The notes under the pieces were generated by a model. The model did no database searches, had not been told where the DNA came from, and was given only the letters and a program-made list of their open reading frames with translations. DNA of 64,000 nucleotides from JBAZHE01 sp964547855 (GTDB lineage Bacteria; Patescibacteriota; Patescibacteriia; Patescibacteriales; WJLG01), in the NCBI GenBank assembly GCA_964547855.1, contig CAZJPG010000005.1, positions 1 to 64,000 on the forward strand, given 5' to 3'. Every line of letters starts with the position of its first letter. The first letter of the stretch is position 1. Made by a program: the position numbers and the translations under genes. Shown here in pieces: positions 47,768 through 55,947 of the stretch.

Positions 47768-49297
47768 TCATTCTTTGATTATCACTTTTATTCTATTGAC
47801 CAAGATCGGTGCCTTCTTCATGAACGGTGGCGAAAAACTGATCTTAAAATCGGAAAAGTTATCAGTATTGCTTAAGTAAGTTTTTATTTGAGCCTCATTC
47901 AAACCGACCAGCTTGTCCTTTTCGACCAAGGCATCCCCTTTCCTGGCTGCCAAGAATCCGACATAAGATATTTCGACCACCGCCTCACCGGATTTAAAAT
48001 CGGTATTAGAAAGGCTGTATTCTGTCTCATTCTGGTCAAGACCCAAAACCTTTTTATCCGTCGGAGCCTTAGACAAAAACTTACCCTCGGCCAACTGTTC
48101 GGCGTGGCTCTTTTTAAAGGCTACGACATTCACGTTGGCGCTTAGCTCTATGGTGAATTGATCGACTTTATCTCCAGCCTCATTGCTTTTGTTTACATTT
48201 AAAGAGTTCTTGTCTATCTCAGAGATCACTTTATCGTAACCCTTGTAATTATCGCCGAACTGTCTAGCGACTTTATCGACCATAGAGGCCTTTAAGTCTT
48301 GTAACCCCTTGTCGATATCTATTTGCTGAATATATTTTTCGACTTGAGTGTTGTAAACAAAGGCTTCTTTGCTTTCGGCATAGACCTTATCCTGAAGACC
48401 GGACCAAAGCGCCGGCAAAGTGAACCTTGTCGGTCCAATGGCCATTTCTTCGCTTGGCTCGTCAGTATATATCCCAACCTCCGCTTTGCCGTTAGGCGGT
48501 ATCTCTACACGATCCTTTATGCGATAGACCTTTCCTTCTGGGCTCATCAAGCGCGTAGTGGCTATCAATATTTGTTTATCGTTCTTGTTGTTATAAATAA
48601 TGGCCTTACCGGTTATTTCACGACCAAGCACCTTGGCGCCAGTGGCCTGAAAAGTTCCCTCTTCTTTTATTGGTATCTGTTCTACAGCGCCTTCTATAGC
48701 CTCCTTATTGGACGACAAAACATCTTTATTGTCTTGATTGACGACCACGAAAGACGTCTTATCACTCTTACGTTCTTTCTTTGGCGTCACCTCGACCGTC
48801 AAAGAAACTACGTAAAAATAGAAAATCGACCCTAGTAACAAAACTGTTAGGGCAATGAAAAACAAAGAGAGTTTTCTGTAGAGTCCGATCGACCTTGGCT
48901 GATCGATATAACCGTCCTTTTTGTCGTTGTCAGCGTCTTTTTCCTTCTTATCCTCCTTCTTTTCTTCTTTCTTGGAAGAGACTTCTTTTATTTTCACTTT
49001 CTCTTTTTCTTCCTTAGCGGTTTTTTTGGATGTTTTTTTAAAGAATTCTCTATCCTCTCCGACGCTATCGAGTTTAACGGCATCCTCCCTGGCTGCAACG
49101 ATATCCTCCTCGTGGCTATCTTTGCGGCCGTCCTTTTTACTGACAACTCTTACTGGTAATTTAGTCTTTTTTGGCGTCTTTTTAACAGCAGACGTCGGTT
49201 CAGACTTCTTTTTACGAGTGCCAGCGGTCGCCCTCTTCTTTGCCGGCTTATCTTTCGCCGGCACTTCTTCTTTTTTAACGTCTTTTTCCGGTGCCAT
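47768..49297 (-). CDS. Membrane-anchored protein with Lys-rich cytoplasmic tail
   Basis: 509 residues. The first 135 are extremely Lys/Glu-rich and disordered (PAKDKPAKKRATAGTRKKK). One membrane segment follows (about 142-167, LSLFFIALTVLLLGSIFYFY), then a roughly 340-residue exterior part. That part has ATTRLMSPEGKVYRIKDRVE and GPTRFTLPALWSGLQDKVY, which I associate with baseplate-J-like proteins seen in CPR genomes. The tail could bind DNA or RNA, tethering nucleic acid to the membrane (speculative). Its -10 TATAAT lies about 55 bases upstream, in the gap after dnaE. Confidence 0.7.
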   Translation of the reverse strand: MAPEKDVKKEEVPAKDKPAKKRATAGTRKKKSEPTSAVKKTPKKTKLPVRVVSKKDGRKDSHEEDIVAAREDAVKLDSVGEDREFFKKTSKKTAKEEKEKVKIKEVSSKKEEKKEDKKEKDADNDKKDGYIDQPRSIGLYRKLSLFFIALTVLLLGSIFYFYVVSLTVEVTPKKERKSDKTSFVVVNQDNKDVLSSNKEAIEGAVEQIPIKEEGTFQATGAKVLGREITGKAIIYNNKNDKQILIATTRLMSPEGKVYRIKDRVEIPPNGKAEVGIYTDEPSEEMAIGPTRFTLPALWSGLQDKVYAESKEAFVYNTQVEKYIQQIDIDKGLQDLKASMVDKVARQFGDNYKGYDKVISEIDKNSLNVNKSNEAGDKVDQFTIELSANVNVVAFKKSHAEQLAEGKFLSKAPTDKKVLGLDQNETEYSLSNTDFKSGEAVVEISYVGFLAARKGDALVEKDKLVGLNEAQIKTYLSNTDNFSDFKISFSPPFMKKAPILVNRIKVIIKE

Positions 49298-49370
49298 ATC
49301 TAAAAATCGATTTTAAAAATGATTCTGGGCGATAAGTTATCCACCTAAGATACATTATACAAGAAAAACT

Positions 49371-52300
49371 CTAGTCATCCAAGACCGTGACAGAATCACC
49401 AAGCGCTTCTCTTAGGCCAGCCTTAAGATCTTGTGTATTATTCACCCTAAAACCGGTCTCGATAATACTACTTTTACCGTCCATGGTTATCTTAAAATAT
49501 ACTTTGCTGTTACCAAAGTTATTAAGAAGCACGCTCTTCATTTTTTCCGACTCATCTCCGGTCAATTCTCTGTTGACCACGACCTTGAGTGGCGGTGGTG
49601 GAGCAGGAGGCGGAGTGGCAGGAGCCGAAGAAGGCGCATTGGAGCGAGAATGGCCATTTCCACCACCATTACCAGACCGATAAAAATTGTTTCGAGCCTT
49701 AACTTCTATCTTTTTAAAGACATCTATGGAGCCATTGATGTCGGCCAAACGTAATTCTGAGGCTTTGTCCACCAAAACTTTAACTTCCTGGTCTTTATCA
49801 GAGACTTTGCCTTGGCAAATTATAACTCTGCCATCGACCCAAAGCTCTGGTGTCTTTTCCAATACCGTAGGAAATACCAAAAGCTCGGTTACGGCCACGC
49901 CATCCTCTATTTTAACGAAGAGCATTGGCTTATTGCTCTTGGTTATTATCTTCTTTACGCTTGATATGACCCCAGCTATGCGAATAGACTCATCGTTCAT
50001 ATGCTCGCGCAATCGGGAAAGTGGTATCACATAATCTCCGACCGGACGACGATAATCATTGAACGGATGCTCCGTGATATACAGACCTAACAATTCCTTT
50101 TCCCAAGATAATTTTTCCTGCCTATCGGCCAACGGTACTTGCGCCAGTTTGATCCTGGGCGGCAAAGCGTTTTCCCCGCCAAAAAGGCTTATCTGCTTAT
50201 TATCCCTGGCTTTATTGACCTCTTTATTGAATTCCAACAAAGCCTCCATATTTCCCAACAGATGGCCTCGGTCTCCAAATTGATCGAAAGCTCCGCACTT
50301 TATCAGTGATTCTAAAGACTTTTTGTTCATATCCCTATCAACGACTCTTTCTAGAACATCGAACACATCTTTGAACTTACCATTCTTCTTTCTTTCTTCT
50401 ATTAGAACATCGACTATGTGACTACCGACATTCTTAACGGCGTTAAGACCGAAACGAATGAACTCTTCGCCTTTTTTCTCTCCCAAGACCACAGCGAAAG
50501 AAGCGAATGACTCGTTGATATCTGGCGGCAAAACCTTAATTCCCATATTACGGCACTCCTCTATCTCAATAGCGATACGATCGATGTCCTGCTGATCACT
50601 GGTCAGCAAAGCGGCCATAAACTCGGCAGGGTAATGCGCCTTTAAATAAGCTGTTTGGTAGCCGACCATGGCGTAACAAGCGGCATGCGACCTATTAAAA
50701 CCATAACCAGCGAAAGGCTCGATAAACGAGAAGACCTTTTCTCCCAACTCCTTGGATATGCCGTTCTTAACACAACCTTCTAAAAACTTCTCTTTCTGCT
50801 GCGCTAAGAGCTCGACGATCTTCTTACCCATCGCTTTACGCAGCACATCTGCGCCGCCCATAGTGAAACCGGCCAGTGACCTAGCGATCTCCATGACCTG
50901 TTCTTGATATATGGCCACGCCATAAGTTTTATCCAATATCGGTTGTAGCTTAGGGTGCAAATACTGAACCTTCTTTCGTCCATGCTTACCGGCGATATAA
51001 TCGGGGATCCACTCCATCGGACCAGGGCGATACAAGGCGACCATAGCGATAATATCCTCAAAGACAGTTGGCTTAAGCTCCTTCAAATATCTCTTCATGC
51101 CAGAAGATTCGAATTGGAACACACCAGTGGTCTCACCATCCTGAAACAGTTTATATGCCAAGGCGTCATTTAAAGGTATTTTCTCAATGTCCACATCGAC
51201 GCCTCTGGCACCTTTGATTATTCTTAATGCCGATTCGATGATAGTTAAGTTCTTAAGACCCAAAAAGTCCATCTTAAGTAATCCCAGGTCATCGACCGGA
51301 TGTAATGAATACTGCGAGACAATGGTCATGTCAGAGCTGGAAGCGTACTGAACCGGCATGTACTCGGTCAATGGATCCTTAGTGATTATGACGCCGCAAG
51401 CATGAACAGAAGAATGTCTGGACACACCCTCAAGACGCAAGGCATAATCAATTATTCTTTTGGCATCAGGCTCTTTTTCATAGAGATCTTTAAATTCCTG
51501 AACGTTTTCCAGGGCTTCGGAAAGACTTGTGAACATCGGGATGGCCTTGGCCAATTTATCGCAAAAATCATATGGCACATCCAAGACGCGACCAACATCG
51601 CGCATCGAAGCGCGTGCGGCTATGGTACCGAAAGTTATAATTTGGGCCACATGGTCCTTTCCATATTTACTCTCTACATAACGCAAAACCTCGTCGCGAC
51701 GTGTATCAGCGAAGTCCGTATCGATATCAGGCATCGATATACGCTCTGGGTTAAGGAAACGCTCGAAAAGAAGATCATAGGCCAGCGGATCAAGGTTGGT
51801 TATGCCTATCAAATAACAGACAAAAGATCCAGCAGCGCTACCTCTGCCTGGACCGACGACGATCTTATTGTCTTTAGCCCAATTAATGAAGTCGGAGACG
51901 ATCAAAAAGTAAGACGGCCAACCCATCTTCTTTATAACAGAAAGTTCATAATCCAATCTTTCTTTATGCACCTGATCCATCTCTTCGTAGGACTTGCCAT
52001 AACGCTTTTTCAACCCCTCTTTGGACAAATGCTCTAAATAAGAGAACTCGTCGAAGCCTTCTGGAACAGAAAAATACGGCAATTGAGTCATGCCAAGATC
52101 GATCTCCAAATCGCACATCTCCGCTATTTTCAAGGTGTTCGTAGCGGCTTCCGGGGCTTGGGGGAAGGCGGCCAACATCTCATCGTTCGGACGCAAAGAA
52201 AAGTCCGTCCCCACCATACTCATTCTATTCTGGTCGTCGATCTTCTTTTTATTCTGTAAACAAAGCAAAACATCCTGGGCTTCAGCGTCCTCTTTTTTTA

Positions 52301-52925
52301 AATAATGTGAGTCATTGGTCAGGACTAAAGGCACATTTAATTCTCTGGATAACTGTACAAGTTTTTTGTTCAGTTCATCTTGGCCTTCTAAATTTGGGTG
52401 GTCCTGCACTTCCAAATAAAAATTACCCTGCCCAAAGAGTTCGTTATATTCTAATATCCTTTTTTTAGCTTTTTCCTCTTGTCCAGCCTCAAGGAGATGC
52501 GGTATCTCTCCGCCCATACAAGCGGTGCAAGCGATAAGTCCCTCGGCATGCTTACTCAAAGTCTCCCAATCGATCCTAGGTTTATAATAAAAACCCTCTA
52601 AGTGACCTATGGTTACGAGTTTGATCAAATTCTTATATCCGACCTTATTCTTAGCTAAAAGCAAAATATGCCTATTCGAACGATCTTCTGTCGTTTCCTT
52701 TTTGTGTAAATCAGGTGCCAAATACAACTCCACACCAATGATCGGCTTTATCCCCTCCTTCTTACAAGCCTGATAGAACTCGATCGCTCCATACATATTC
52801 CCATGGTCGGTCAAAGCCAAGGCTGGTGAGCCCTGTTCCTTGGCGAACTTGACCGCCTCCTTGATCTTAGTCAAACCATCGAGCAAAGAATAGTGAGTAT
52901 GGACGTGTAAGTGGACGAAAGACAT
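49371..52925 (-). CDS. dnaE: DNA polymerase III alpha subunit
   Basis: 1184 residues. The PHP domain (about 1-210, FVHLHVHTHYSLLDG) and the polymerase core with VGPGRGSAAGS and MPDIDTDFADTRRDEV (two catalytic Asp) are intact, followed by the finger domain (GVFQFESSGMKRYL), tandem HhH and OB fold (IRIAGVISSVKKIITKSNKP). A Gly/Ser/Pro-rich linker (about 1090-1120) leads to a C-terminal domain. This is the replicative polymerase. I used the ATG at 52925; the TTG 9 bases upstream is less likely. The Nudix gene upstream ends 17 bases before it. Confidence 0.97.
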   Translation of the reverse strand: MSFVHLHVHTHYSLLDGLTKIKEAVKFAKEQGSPALALTDHGNMYGAIEFYQACKKEGIKPIIGVELYLAPDLHKKETTEDRSNRHILLLAKNKVGYKNLIKLVTIGHLEGFYYKPRIDWETLSKHAEGLIACTACMGGEIPHLLEAGQEEKAKKRILEYNELFGQGNFYLEVQDHPNLEGQDELNKKLVQLSRELNVPLVLTNDSHYLKKEDAEAQDVLLCLQNKKKIDDQNRMSMVGTDFSLRPNDEMLAAFPQAPEAATNTLKIAEMCDLEIDLGMTQLPYFSVPEGFDEFSYLEHLSKEGLKKRYGKSYEEMDQVHKERLDYELSVIKKMGWPSYFLIVSDFINWAKDNKIVVGPGRGSAAGSFVCYLIGITNLDPLAYDLLFERFLNPERISMPDIDTDFADTRRDEVLRYVESKYGKDHVAQIITFGTIAARASMRDVGRVLDVPYDFCDKLAKAIPMFTSLSEALENVQEFKDLYEKEPDAKRIIDYALRLEGVSRHSSVHACGVIITKDPLTEYMPVQYASSSDMTIVSQYSLHPVDDLGLLKMDFLGLKNLTIIESALRIIKGARGVDVDIEKIPLNDALAYKLFQDGETTGVFQFESSGMKRYLKELKPTVFEDIIAMVALYRPGPMEWIPDYIAGKHGRKKVQYLHPKLQPILDKTYGVAIYQEQVMEIARSLAGFTMGGADVLRKAMGKKIVELLAQQKEKFLEGCVKNGISKELGEKVFSFIEPFAGYGFNRSHAACYAMVGYQTAYLKAHYPAEFMAALLTSDQQDIDRIAIEIEECRNMGIKVLPPDINESFASFAVVLGEKKGEEFIRFGLNAVKNVGSHIVDVLIEERKKNGKFKDVFDVLERVVDRDMNKKSLESLIKCGAFDQFGDRGHLLGNMEALLEFNKEVNKARDNKQISLFGGENALPPRIKLAQVPLADRQEKLSWEKELLGLYITEHPFNDYRRPVGDYVIPLSRLREHMNDESIRIAGVISSVKKIITKSNKPMLFVKIEDGVAVTELLVFPTVLEKTPELWVDGRVIICQGKVSDKDQEVKVLVDKASELRLADINGSIDVFKKIEVKARNNFYRSGNGGGNGHSRSNAPSSAPATPPPAPPPPLKVVVNRELTGDESEKMKSVLLNNFGNSKVYFKITMDGKSSIIETGFRVNNTQDLKAGLREALGDSVTVLDD

Positions 52926-52942
52926 TCTGTTCAAATAAAAAA

Positions 52943-53365
52943 TTAAGCGAAATTCTTAAAAGACTCCTCAAAGATACGTATAGAGTCTATGACCCAAGGC
53001 TTTCTAACTTGATCGCGCATAGCCTCTATTTCCTCGAACGAGAACCATTGAGCGTCCAAGATCTCCCCTTCAGGTATATCCAAGTCTCCATCGGTTATCT
53101 CACCAGCATAAACGTGCTTAATGCCATGTTCATGGCTCTCATGAAAAATAGCGACCTTACCAAGCAAATTGACGCTGTACCCGGTCTCCTCTTTGACCTC
53201 GCGAACGGCTGCGTCTTCTATGGTCTCACCTACCTCGACTCGCCCAGCCGGCAGGTTCCAAAGACCATAAGCCTCTTCTTTCGCTTCTTGGACCATCAAA
53301 TACTTATAATCTTTTTCCAAGATAACGGCTGCCGCGACAAAAACCTGCAAATATTCTTTTTCCAT
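52943..53365 (-). CDS. Nudix family hydrolase
   Basis: 140 residues with a textbook Nudix box (AGRVEVGETIEDAAVREVKE, then ETGY). The fold resembles small 8-oxo-dGTP/dNTP-cleaning or ADP-ribose enzymes, with FVAAAVILEKDYKYLMVQEA as the first strands. Co-transcription with dnaE (17-base gap) makes a nucleotide-pool-cleaning role attractive, but that is inference. Confidence 0.9.
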   Translation of the reverse strand: MEKEYLQVFVAAAVILEKDYKYLMVQEAKEEAYGLWNLPAGRVEVGETIEDAAVREVKEETGYSVNLLGKVAIFHESHEHGIKHVYAGEITDGDLDIPEGEILDAQWFSFEEIEAMRDQVRKPWVIDSIRIFEESFKNFA

Positions 53366-53436
53366 ATTTTTAGAATATTATTAAAGTCGATTTAAGCAAT
53401 AAAAAATCCCATTTTAAATTTTGAGATTTATGTTTT

Positions 53437-53452
53437 GCATTCCTAGGAATGC
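53437..53452. repeat. 16-bp perfect palindrome
   Basis: GCATTCCTAGGAATGC lies 72 bases upstream of the Nudix-dnaE transcript. Its symmetry suits an operator for a dimeric protein. Confidence 0.55.
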
Positions 53453-53485
53453 CTCCTTATTAAGTCTATCTTAACATAAAAACGG

Positions 53486-53520
53486 CAATAAAAAAAGCTC
53501 CCCTTAAAGGGAAACTTTTT
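53486..53520 (-). terminator. Terminator after uppP
   Basis: On the - strand AAAAAG-TT-CCC pairs with GGG-A-CTTTTT, followed by more Ts. Confidence 0.8.
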
Positions 53521-53536
53521 GGCTTACTTAAGAAGA

Positions 53537-54340
53537 TTATCTAAGCAATATGGAAACTGCCATCAAGCAACTAAAGGCGATGGCGAAATAGCCGAAATTT
53601 ATCTTCTTGACCAGGCCCAAAAATAGGTTGATCGTGACCAATCCAATAACGAAAGCGGTGGCCACTCCAGCCAAAGACGACCAAGAGATCATCGTCTTAT
53701 CGAAGTTTAAGACTACGTTGCCAAGGAATATTATTGGCATACTCATCAAAAAACTAAGACGCATAGCCGGAAGATCGTCGAATTTCCTGAACAATAATGA
53801 AGACACGGTCAATCCAGAACGAGAGAACCCTGGTAGAACGGCTAGGGCTTGTACTAGACCAAGAATGACACCGTCTTTTGGGTTGACGTCGGCATCAGGA
53901 CGACGCTTGTCTTGCATCTTTTTAGCTTTAAGTATCAGCAATCCGGTCACGAACAACAAGACTGCGACAACGATCGTCACGAATTTACCAAAATTATCAA
54001 AAGAATCAGAAAAAGAATCAAAGACCTTGGCCAAAATATACCCTAGACCGCCGCTAATCACCGTTGTGATGGATAAAAAGACCAAAAGACGACGATCGGC
54101 CTCTGGGGCGGTACGATAATTGAACATGGCCTTAAAAACAGAAACGATCTCTTTCCTGAAATAAACAAAAGAAGCTAAAAAAGTACCTAGATGAAGAAAT
54201 AGCGCCAAGCGTAAAACCTGCATGGCGTCCTCGCCATTGTTAAAAAAATTGCCCTTGACCAAAAACACCATCCCCTCCGAAGATAATGGCAGCCACTCGA
54301 CCAATCCTTGTACAGCACCTAAGACTATATTCTCTAACAT
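53537..54340 (-). CDS. uppP: Undecaprenyl-diphosphate phosphatase (UppP/BacA-like)
   Basis: 267 residues with about seven to eight membrane segments. The two signature regions are GLVEWLPLSSEGMVFL (normally EFLPISSSGHL) and LPGFSRSGLTVSSLLFRK (PG-x-SRSG, intact). The first region keeps Glu and the two Ser but has Met where the usual conserved His lies. The enzyme recycles the lipid carrier for wall and polysaccharide synthesis. It starts 6 bases after a small membrane protein gene. Confidence 0.88.
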   Translation of the reverse strand: MLENIVLGAVQGLVEWLPLSSEGMVFLVKGNFFNNGEDAMQVLRLALFLHLGTFLASFVYFRKEIVSVFKAMFNYRTAPEADRRLLVFLSITTVISGGLGYILAKVFDSFSDSFDNFGKFVTIVVAVLLFVTGLLILKAKKMQDKRRPDADVNPKDGVILGLVQALAVLPGFSRSGLTVSSLLFRKFDDLPAMRLSFLMSMPIIFLGNVVLNFDKTMISWSSLAGVATAFVIGLVTINLFLGLVKKINFGYFAIAFSCLMAVSILLR

Positions 54341-54346
54341 AATTTA

Positions 54347-54685
54347 TTATTTTTTTTGAACGAATGATTCGAGTTGCTTTAAAACATCCGGGGAAACATA
54401 CTTTTGCATATCTTCCGGCTTGATGTTGCCATTGCCGATCTCCAAAGGAAGACCCATTAACTGACGATACTGCTCCATGGCACTATTTAGCATTGGCATG
54501 AGGTAGATCGCTCCAACTATCAACGGCACTACGATTATTAAGAACCTAACAAAACTATAGATCTCATCCCTAATGAAATGATTTCTTATGGATTTGACCA
54601 TTTTCTTGATCTCGACCAAATCCTTTTTTGTCTCCTCTGAATTCTTGGCGGCGATCTCTACTATTTTTTTTAATTCGTCGTCCAT
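54347..54685 (-). CDS. Small single-span membrane protein
   Basis: 112 residues. A charged, helical N-terminus (EIAAKNSEETKKDLVEIKKM, about 8-30) precedes a single membrane segment (about 46-67, FLIIVVPLIVGAIYLMPML) and a polar tail (PEDMQKYVSPDVLKQLE). No family recognised. Its mRNA begins at or after the large inverted-repeat element (54705-54846), and uppP follows after 6 bases. Confidence 0.68.
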   Translation of the reverse strand: MDDELKKIVEIAAKNSEETKKDLVEIKKMVKSIRNHFIRDEIYSFVRFLIIVVPLIVGAIYLMPMLNSAMEQYRQLMGLPLEIGNGNIKPEDMQKYVSPDVLKQLESFVQKK

Positions 54686-54704
54686 ATAAGATAAGATTCA
54701 TTTT

Positions 54705-54846
54705 AAAATCGCTCCAGCCGTCTTTTAAAAGACGCTCGCCTCGCTCCAGCGGCGAGTCATCGCTCTGTTTTTCTCACGATTTTCGCCAAAGGCGAACCGA
54801 GCAAATCGTTCGAAAAAAGCTTTTAAAAAACGGCTGGCGCGATTTT
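54705..54846. repeat. 27-bp inverted repeat enclosing two hairpins
   Basis: The arms 54705-54731 and 54820-54846 pair at 25 of 27 positions. The 88-base interior holds CTCGCC/GGCGAG (54735-54756) and a bulged hairpin ACGATT-TTCGCC-AAA-GGCGAA...AATCGT (54776-54809). The predicted RNA is a three-way junction on either strand. It sits in the gap between nrdG and the 54347-54685 gene. Confidence 0.85.
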
Positions 54847-54872
54847 CTTGTTTATTTTAGTGACAATGAAGT

Positions 54873-55604
54873 CTATCCCCTGACCTCGCACTCTTTCACA
54901 TGTTTGCGCCCAATGACGGCAAAACGCTCCATTTGTTCCTCAGGGAAGCCAGGCTTGCCGACAAGCTCGCCATCGATCATATCGGCGTCCGATTTAAAAC
55001 GCTGCAAGAACCACTTATCAGCCCCCTCTATCATCTTCCCCATGTTCTCTATCGCCTCTTCATCTAAAAATCCGGGCACACAAGTAGTGCGGAATTCATA
55101 AGGCAGTCCGCTCTCCATAATAATCATAACACTTTCTTTGATTTTACCAAAATCGAATTTTGTACCAGTCGTCTTTTCATATCTATCTTCGTCGCTTTTG
55201 ATGTCCATAGCCAAATAATCGACCAAGTTGTCGGACAATACTTTCTTCAACATCTCCGGATTAGTGCCATTAGTGTCGAGCTTGATATCGAAACCCAGAG
55301 CTTTTATCTTGGTCAAAAAATCCGGCAGATCATGATGTATCGTCGGCTCTCCGCCAGTCACCACCACTCCATCCAATTTACCCTTGCGCTCTTCCAGAAA
55401 ATGAAAAAGGCCAGCCTCGGTTAAAGGAGTTTGGCCTTCCTCTTCCCCGCCTTTCGACGGAGTATCTTCACTCTTGCCATTCGGCACGAGCATGGGGTTG
55501 TAACAGAAGTTGCAGTTAAATGTGCAACCTATGGTGAAAACGACGGCGGCTAAGTGACCACTATAATCTATCAGGCTCAATTTTTCCAAACCACCTATTT
55601 TCAT
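54873..55604 (-). CDS. nrdG: Anaerobic ribonucleotide reductase activating protein (radical SAM)
   Basis: 243 residues. Cluster motif GCTFNCNFCYNP (C-x3-C-x2-C), then GGEPTIHHDLPDFL and KLDTNGTNPEML. It resembles NrdG/PflA-type activases with an insert after the cluster (about 40-60). It uses S-adenosylmethionine to place a radical on the Gly of its partner. The adjacent nrdD genes identify that partner; in this genome the Gly is on a separate short peptide encoded 57 bases upstream. Confidence 0.92.
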   Translation of the reverse strand: MKIGGLEKLSLIDYSGHLAAVVFTIGCTFNCNFCYNPMLVPNGKSEDTPSKGGEEEGQTPLTEAGLFHFLEERKGKLDGVVVTGGEPTIHHDLPDFLTKIKALGFDIKLDTNGTNPEMLKKVLSDNLVDYLAMDIKSDEDRYEKTTGTKFDFGKIKESVMIIMESGLPYEFRTTCVPGFLDEEAIENMGKMIEGADKWFLQRFKSDADMIDGELVGKPGFPEEQMERFAVIGRKHVKECEVRG

Positions 55605-55608
55605 ATAC

Positions 55609-55641
55609 TTAGGCGGACCGGCTTAATGGCCGATCGCCTAA
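55609..55641 (-). other. 13-bp hairpin before nrdG
   Basis: TTAGGC-GATCGGC pairs with GCCGGTC-GCCTAA (one bulged base, one G-U), 4 bases before the nrdG ATG and 20 bases after the short nrdD gene. It occupies the place of a ribosome site. Confidence 0.65.
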
Positions 55642-55661
55642 ACCGATCCGGATTTATTTAC

Positions 55662-55808
55662 TTAGCAACCGCAATCTCTAACGTCGTAGGTCTTCCTATC
55701 GACGAACTCGGCTTTCTTCCCTTTGTTCCAGTTCTTGACAGGCGTAAGCCAACCGACGACGCGGCTGTAGACGATGCATTCCTGTCTCTTGGTCTTTGTA
55801 GGGCTCAT
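55662..55808 (-). CDS. nrdD: Separate glycyl-radical domain of class III ribonucleotide reductase
   Basis: A 48-codon gene with ATG and TAA. The peptide contains QECIVYSRVVGWLTPVKNW followed by NKGKKAEFVDRKTYDV. This is the C-terminal glycyl-radical segment of NrdD; the radical Gly is residue 19 in RVVGW. The large NrdD encoded upstream lacks it. The gene is in the same strand and operon, 139 bases after the NrdD stop and 57 before nrdG. An in-frame stop lies 10 codons upstream of the ATG, so it is not simply the same reading frame. It ends RDCGC, adding two Cys. Assembly or sequence error cannot be excluded, but two stops and a 139-base gap make a simple frameshift unlikely. Confidence 0.8.
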   Translation of the reverse strand: MSPTKTKRQECIVYSRVVGWLTPVKNWNKGKKAEFVDRKTYDVRDCGC

Positions 55809-55852
55809 AAAATCCGTAAGAATTAAGAAAAAGATTTTTTATGGCTATTTTG

Positions 55853-55878
55853 GCCAAATCCTCTTTCGAGGCAAAGGC
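55853..55878 (-). other. GNRA-type hairpin between the two nrdD parts
   Basis: On the - strand CCTC-GAAA-GAGG, closed further out by GCC/GGC. It lies in the 139-base gap separating the large NrdD from the radical peptide gene. Confidence 0.6.
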
Positions 55879-55947
55879 TTTTTAAAACCTCCCTGAATCT
55901 AGAATCCTAACTCTTTTATTTTTGTTTTTAATTATCTTAATTAATTA

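Noticed and set aside
51402..52037. A 211-codon open frame on the + strand
   Set aside because: Antisense to the well-conserved dnaE core; no start signal or family resemblance.
55809..55947. Group I intron, intein or programmed bypass joining the two nrdD parts
   Set aside because: The gap is too short for a group I or II intron, contains stops in frame so no intein, and lacks a bypass-type take-off/landing codon pair that I could identify. Two separate genes is the simpler reading.
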